From NCBI GenBank assembly GCA_025526935.1, contig JAHLKD010000153.1:1-59409 (forward strand): a stretch of 59,409 nt of DNA, written 5' to 3'. Every line of letters begins with the position of its first letter. The stretch's first letter is position 1. Made by a program: the position numbers and the translations under genes. Under the pieces are notes generated by a model. It was not told the DNA's origin, ran no database searches, and saw only the letters and a list, made by a program, of their open reading frames with translations. The stretch comes from Cladochytrium replicatum. Lineage: Eukaryota > Chytridiomycota > Chytridiomycetes > Cladochytriales > Cladochytriaceae. Below are positions 55,130-59,409 of this stretch, one piece after another.

Positions 55130-56528
55130 ATGCCGCCTCCCAGCGCTCCGCCTGCGCAGCCGCCCGCCGCGCCGCCCGCCGCACCCGCCTCAAAAATTTT
55201 CATCGCTTCTGGCCGTGCTCGCTCCCGTGCTCCCTCTGTGTCCCACCCTCGCGCCCCTCAGGAAAACATTCCTGACTCTCAGCCCAGCAACTTTGATGGA
55301 GAAAATTTTCTGTGGGCAGATGAAGTGAATTCTCCTCACGAATCACGTGACTGCCGATCACGTGACCAAGCATCATCCACTTCAGAACCGGCTCGAATTA
55401 GAGGAAGATCCCCCGCAAGTGTCGTTGATGTTCACATGAATGATACAGTCGAAATGTCACTTACCCTTGCTGATGCTGATCCCAAAGGGAAACGTCGAGC
55501 ATCAAAATCACCCCCTGACTCGCCGACCTGCCTCTCGTGCCAGGGTCGAGAAGAATGCCTCTGCAGCTGATCATGCTACCTCTCCCTTGCCTACTCCTCG
55601 TGACCGATTCTTGGATGCTCTGCATATGCTGGCCCCTGCTCAAACTTCTGGATCTCATCCATTAGTGATGTCTGCTTTCACTCATGCAATGCAATTTCTC
55701 CCAGTATTGGAACCAGAGACTGAGGCTGCCTTCTTTGCTGCATTGACTATTGCTGTAGTTCCGTTGGTTGAAACTATCAGCTGCCCTCCTGCTGCTGTCT
55801 CTGCCGTGCCTTCCTATGCTCAAGTTGCGAGTGCTAGCCGACCGCCACCTGCCCCTGCTACTCGCAATCCTGGGCCTTTCAGCACTGCAAAATTTGCCTC
55901 TCGTGCATCAAATGCTATTGTTCGTATTGAAGCTGCCGAAGCAGATGCTCAACCCGCCCTTTATCGCTCAGTGGTTGCTGGAGTGGACCCCCTATCTCGC
56001 AGATCACTACGGCCACCCAGATTGGTGATTGATTACCCGGCTGAGTCACCAATTTTGATCAATCCTCCTCAGCCTGTTCGTGATCGTGCTGCTGGTTTTG
56101 CTACTGTGAGGTTTAAGGAAATTAGTCGTCAGCCACTTAATCAGCTCCGCACTCTGATTAATCGAATTTCTGGAAACCCTCAATTTTCCCGTGACATTCG
56201 CCATATTAGTTTTATTGGGCGTAACACTGCTGAGTTTATTTGTACTTCTGACTGTGCTGACAAGCTCCGCAAGGACATTTTTCCAGGTGATGAGGTGCCC
56301 GTTGATCTTTTTGACCCTGGGCAGCTTCGTTCTGGGTCTGTTCAATCACTTGAGCAACGTCAAGTTGCTGTAGCAAAGGCTGTTCACAAAAGATTTGCTC
56401 ACCTCTTGCGAATTACTCATGATCCTGCAGTTTTTCATTATCTTCGTTCTAATCTTCCTGCTGCAGACTTTGAAGCTACTGTTTCTTTAGCCCGTTCTTC
56501 GCGTTCTGAACCTACATCTCGCAATTAA
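55130..56528 (+). pseudogene. LINE-2 ORF1 (one frameshift)
   Basis: Starts MPPPSAPPAQPPAAPPAAPA right after the CT tract. The first frame runs to 55570 and the second from 55440 to 56528; they are joined by a single shift near 55540-55560. The C-terminal third (IRHISFIGRNTAEFICTSDC; EQRQVAVAKAVHKRFAHLL) is conserved with LINE-1 and is probably the RNA-binding core. CLSCQGREECLC near the shift could be a Cys cluster. The stop TAA (56526-56528) overlaps the ORF2 ATG (56528-56530). Confidence 0.85.
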
Positions 56529-59409
56529 TGTGGACTTTTCGTTCTGGAACCTTCAACTGTAGAGGTTTGCCTCTGGATTTTTCAGATTTACTTGCTTGGC
56601 TTGTTACTCATCAGCTTGATTTTTTAGTTTTAACAGAAACTCATCAGTTAACTTTAGACAGTGTTTCTTCTGAGTATTTGTTGTTTGATTCTCGTCCTCC
56701 ACCAGACGCTCCTTTGGCATCTGGTGTTGCTCTTCTTATTAACCCACATCGTTGCAGTACTTATCAATTTAGGTTGATTGCATCAGTTCCTTCTGGGTTT
56801 GGTTTGTGGTTTAGGTTTCGTCAGGTCGTGATTGGTGGATTTTATTTTCCCCCACGTTGGACTGCGGAAGACTGTTTGGGTGCATTATCTGATTTTCCTC
56901 AATTTGTTTCGAATTCGGATACACCAGTAGTTTTGATGGGTGACTTCAATTTTAGAACTCAGAGCACTGGTGATCATGTTACTAATGCCCGTGCCAGAGC
57001 ACTTCTTCCTTTTTTTACAGCCCACTCACTTTCATTGGTTGTCCCAGCTTCTTCTTCAGCTCGTCGCCCAACTTTTCGTTCCCACTTAGGGAGTTCAATT
57101 ATTGATTTGTTTTTTGCTTCTACTTATGTGACAGCTTCCTCTTATTTAGTGCATGATCAACCCCAGTCTATGGCTCCCCATCCTTCAGACCATTTTGCAG
57201 TGACCTGTTCATTTTCTTTAGCTGGCCCAGATCCTCAGGCCACTGTGCCTCCTCCTCTACCTTCTTGGAATCTCCCATTGTTAAAGGATGAAGTTATTCG
57301 TAAGTCGCACAGAGAAACTGCTAAGATTCTGCTTCCTCCAACATCAGAGGCGCTAACAGCAGCATTGGAACCACTTCAGGTCCCTGTGGGGACTTCTCTT
57401 TCTCGTGCAGTGGCCCAGGGAGCAATTGATTCTGCATTTCAAATTATAGTTGATTTTGTTGAGGCAACAGCAGTTCTGACATTGGGACCACCAACACCTC
57501 GTCGTAGAGCACCAGCGACCACTCCTTTGCCCCCTGAGATTGCTTTGTTGCGTAGTAAGGCTCGTTCAGCATTCCGTGACTATTATTCCCTCTTTCACCA
57601 CAATTCTTCTGACCCTCTTCTTCCTTTTCTAAGAACTCGCCAACGTGATAGTCACAAAGCATTCAAATCAGCTCTGAGATCACACAGGCGTAAGACAAAA
57701 GCAAATTTTTTTGATGACCCTAGTTCTTCATCAGTGCCTTCTCTTCTGAAACATGTGTCTCATGCTCGGCGCTGCGCTAACTTTCGTACTTCAGCTAATG
57801 GTTTAGATTTTGATCCTCAGTCTTTAGCCAAATATTCTGATCATTTTGCTAGTGTCTACAATGCTCAAGCTGCTGACCCAGTTTCACCTTCAATTGTTCT
57901 GTGTGATTTTCAGCTGCCATTGGATGTTGAAGCTTTTGTTCTAGCTATTAGGGACTGCCCTTTGGAGTCTGCCCCGGGTCATGATCGTCTGCCTGCAGAA
58001 CTTTATCGCCCAATTTCAGCTATTCTTGCTCCATTGTTCTTGCAACTTTCTCAGTCCATTTTTCGCAGTAGTCTTACACCCACTTCATGGAATCTTGGGC
58101 TTTTGCACCCAGTTTGGAAGCAACGTGGTACGCTTGGTGATATTACTAATTATCGCCCCATTACTCTTTCGTGTGTTGCCCGAAAAATTTTGAGCGAGCT
58201 TTGTTGCCACATCTTTATTCTGCTATCACATCTCAACGCCCACTTGATGCTGCCCAAGCGGGATTTCAGTCACACCGCTCGGGAATGGAATGTGTTTTTG
58301 GTCTTCAGGCATGTATCTCCCGTGCGTCTAATGCCAAGGTTCCTTGGGTTGCTGGTTTTTTAGATATTCAAGCAGCTTATGACACCACAAATCGTGCAAT
58401 TCTTTGGGCTGAGCTTCTTTCTAGGGGAGTACCGTTGCCATTTGTTTTTGTTTTGAAGTCGCTGTTTGATTTTTGTTCTTCCAGAGTGGTTGTTGCAAAC
58501 TGTTTTTCAGATCCTTTTGATTTGTTTCAAGGTTCTGTTCTCAGTCCACTTCTCTATATCACTTTTCTTGATCCTCTACCTGGGCTCCTCTGACCATTTG
58601 CCCCTCCTATAACACTCTTTCATCCTGCCAAACCACGATGTAATTCTTTTCTATTTGCAGATGATTTGGCCTTGTTTGCACTTACTTTGGATGCTATGCA
58701 GGTTCTTCTCTCTGTTTGTGACCAGTTTGCCCAAGCTCGTGGTTTTTCTTTTGCTCCTTTGAAGTCTGTGATTCTCACAAAATTCCTATTCCTGCTCATT
58801 AGCCTTTGCTTCTTCATGGTCAAAGTCTGCCTGTCAAGCCTTCATTTCGTTATCTGGGTTGCTTTTTTGGAGATACTGGATTTGATGTTTCACGGACTAT
58901 TTCCCATCGCTTGCCAAAGCGCGCGCAGCTTCTTTTGCTTTGCTTTCTTTTTCAAGGATGTGTAGTTCTCATTCTCTGGTTGTGGTTCGTCATTTGTTTT
59001 TGTCTTTTATTCGACCTACGCTTGAATTTGGTTTATATTTTATTCTTCCCTCTGTTGCTGTTTGCAAACCAGTTCGGACTTTTATTCACCAATGTTTGTG
59101 TCGATTTCTTCGCCTTTCATTTTCCACTTCAATTGCTGGGGTTTTACTGTTTTTTAAGTTTCCTGACCTTCAGTTTCGGCTTCAATATCTGCAGTTTCAG
59201 ATGTTTCAACGTTGGCTGGATGATGATGCCCCTGATATGGTTCACTCTATGTTGTCATTCTTTCTTCACCAGGGAAAGCACTTTCGTTGTTCTCCTGTCC
59301 CTTTCAACAATCACTTCCTCTTCCCGGCTGCAAATGTTGTAGTTCCCAAACCTTCTGATGTTATCGCAAATCACTTTCACCAAGTAGCCTCATCTGCCTA
59401 TGGTTCTAT
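56528..59409 (+). pseudogene. LINE-2 ORF2: AP endonuclease-reverse transcriptase, frameshifted, incomplete at window end
   Basis: 56528-58198 encodes the endonuclease (SGTFNCRGLPLDFSDLL, FLVLTETHQL, VVLMGDFNF, PSDHFAVTCSF, residues about 5-235), a linker and the RT start (YRPITLSCVARKIL). A shift near 58190 moves to 58171-58593 (FLDIQAAYDTTNRAILWAEL, FQGSVLSPLLYITF), which ends at a TGA. The FADD box (FADDLALFA, about 58657) follows in a third frame. Later pieces (SFRYLGCFFGDTGFDVSRT, about 58830) are again shifted. The organisation is that of an APE-type LINE; the exact clade was not determined. Confidence 0.93.

Larger units (their letters stand above)
55045..59409 (+). mobile_element. LINE-2: near full-length non-LTR retrotransposon, cut by the window end
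   Basis: Same family as LINE-1: (CT)n leader, ORF1 (55130-56528) and ORF2 (56528 to beyond the window). The first half of ORF2 is a clean 611-codon frame, but later parts change frame several times, so the copy is inactive. The 3' UTR and poly(A) lie outside the window. Confidence 0.93.

Overview
The window reads as a gene-poor, transposon-rich stretch of a fungal nuclear genome. The gene models use short spliceosomal introns (about 48-94 bp, GT...AG). The host genes are of fungal type: PH-CRIB-PAK (Cla4-type) kinases and a CyP40 co-chaperone. The repeats include Ty1/copia, Ty3/gypsy, hAT and LINE families. An early-diverging (chytrid-like) fungus is possible, but the sequence alone does not settle the lineage. 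No bacterial-style operons, rRNA or CRISPR were found.

Layout. 1-7861: layered dead elements, namely a frameshifted copia pol with its 3' LTR (family A), an LTR fragment of a second copia (family B), remains of a third copia, and a truncated hAT copy (hAT-2) with a solo A-LTR inserted in it. 9026-10339: an intronless family-1 glycosyltransferase. 11384-13542: a broken gene resembling the uncharacterised DUF6729-type family. 13739-23927: a decayed LINE (LINE-1) split by an almost intact copia-B element (17550-22789) with 438-bp LTRs and a perfect 5-bp target duplication. 24264-31439: a 7.2-kb hAT element (hAT-1) with matching termini, a perfect 8-bp target duplication, an uninterrupted 811-codon transposase, large arrays of a ~97-bp repeat in opposite orientations on its two sides, and an extra coiled-coil ORF. 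It sits inside an A-LTR. 31468-33850: an inverted A-LTR, a copia-A remnant and a hAT scrap.

35027-54143 is the host-gene island. Three complete PAK-family kinases (+, -, +) each have 11 exons; their splice sites could be placed by mutual comparison, giving 691, 775 and 765 residues. The last four exons are identical in length in all three (280/100/335/72 nt). A fourth copy survives only as its 3' end (38139-38395), next to a dead Ty3/gypsy element. The second and third kinases are divergent across 177 bp. They are followed by a three-exon gene of unknown function (467 residues) and a seven-exon CyP40 peptidyl-prolyl isomerase/TPR co-chaperone (402 residues).

54822-54895 is a tRNA-Phe(GAA)-like gene. 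Immediately beside its 5' side lies a LINE 3' tail with poly(A), directly abutted by a (CT)n tract and a near full-length but frameshifted LINE (LINE-2) that runs off the window.

The most notable points are the structure of hAT-1 (inverted minisatellite arrays plus a passenger ORF), the local expansion of Cla4-type kinases, and the very readable nesting history, in which two copia or LTR insertions and one hAT insertion keep recognisable target-site duplications. All alignments and counts were made by eye; no database search was run.
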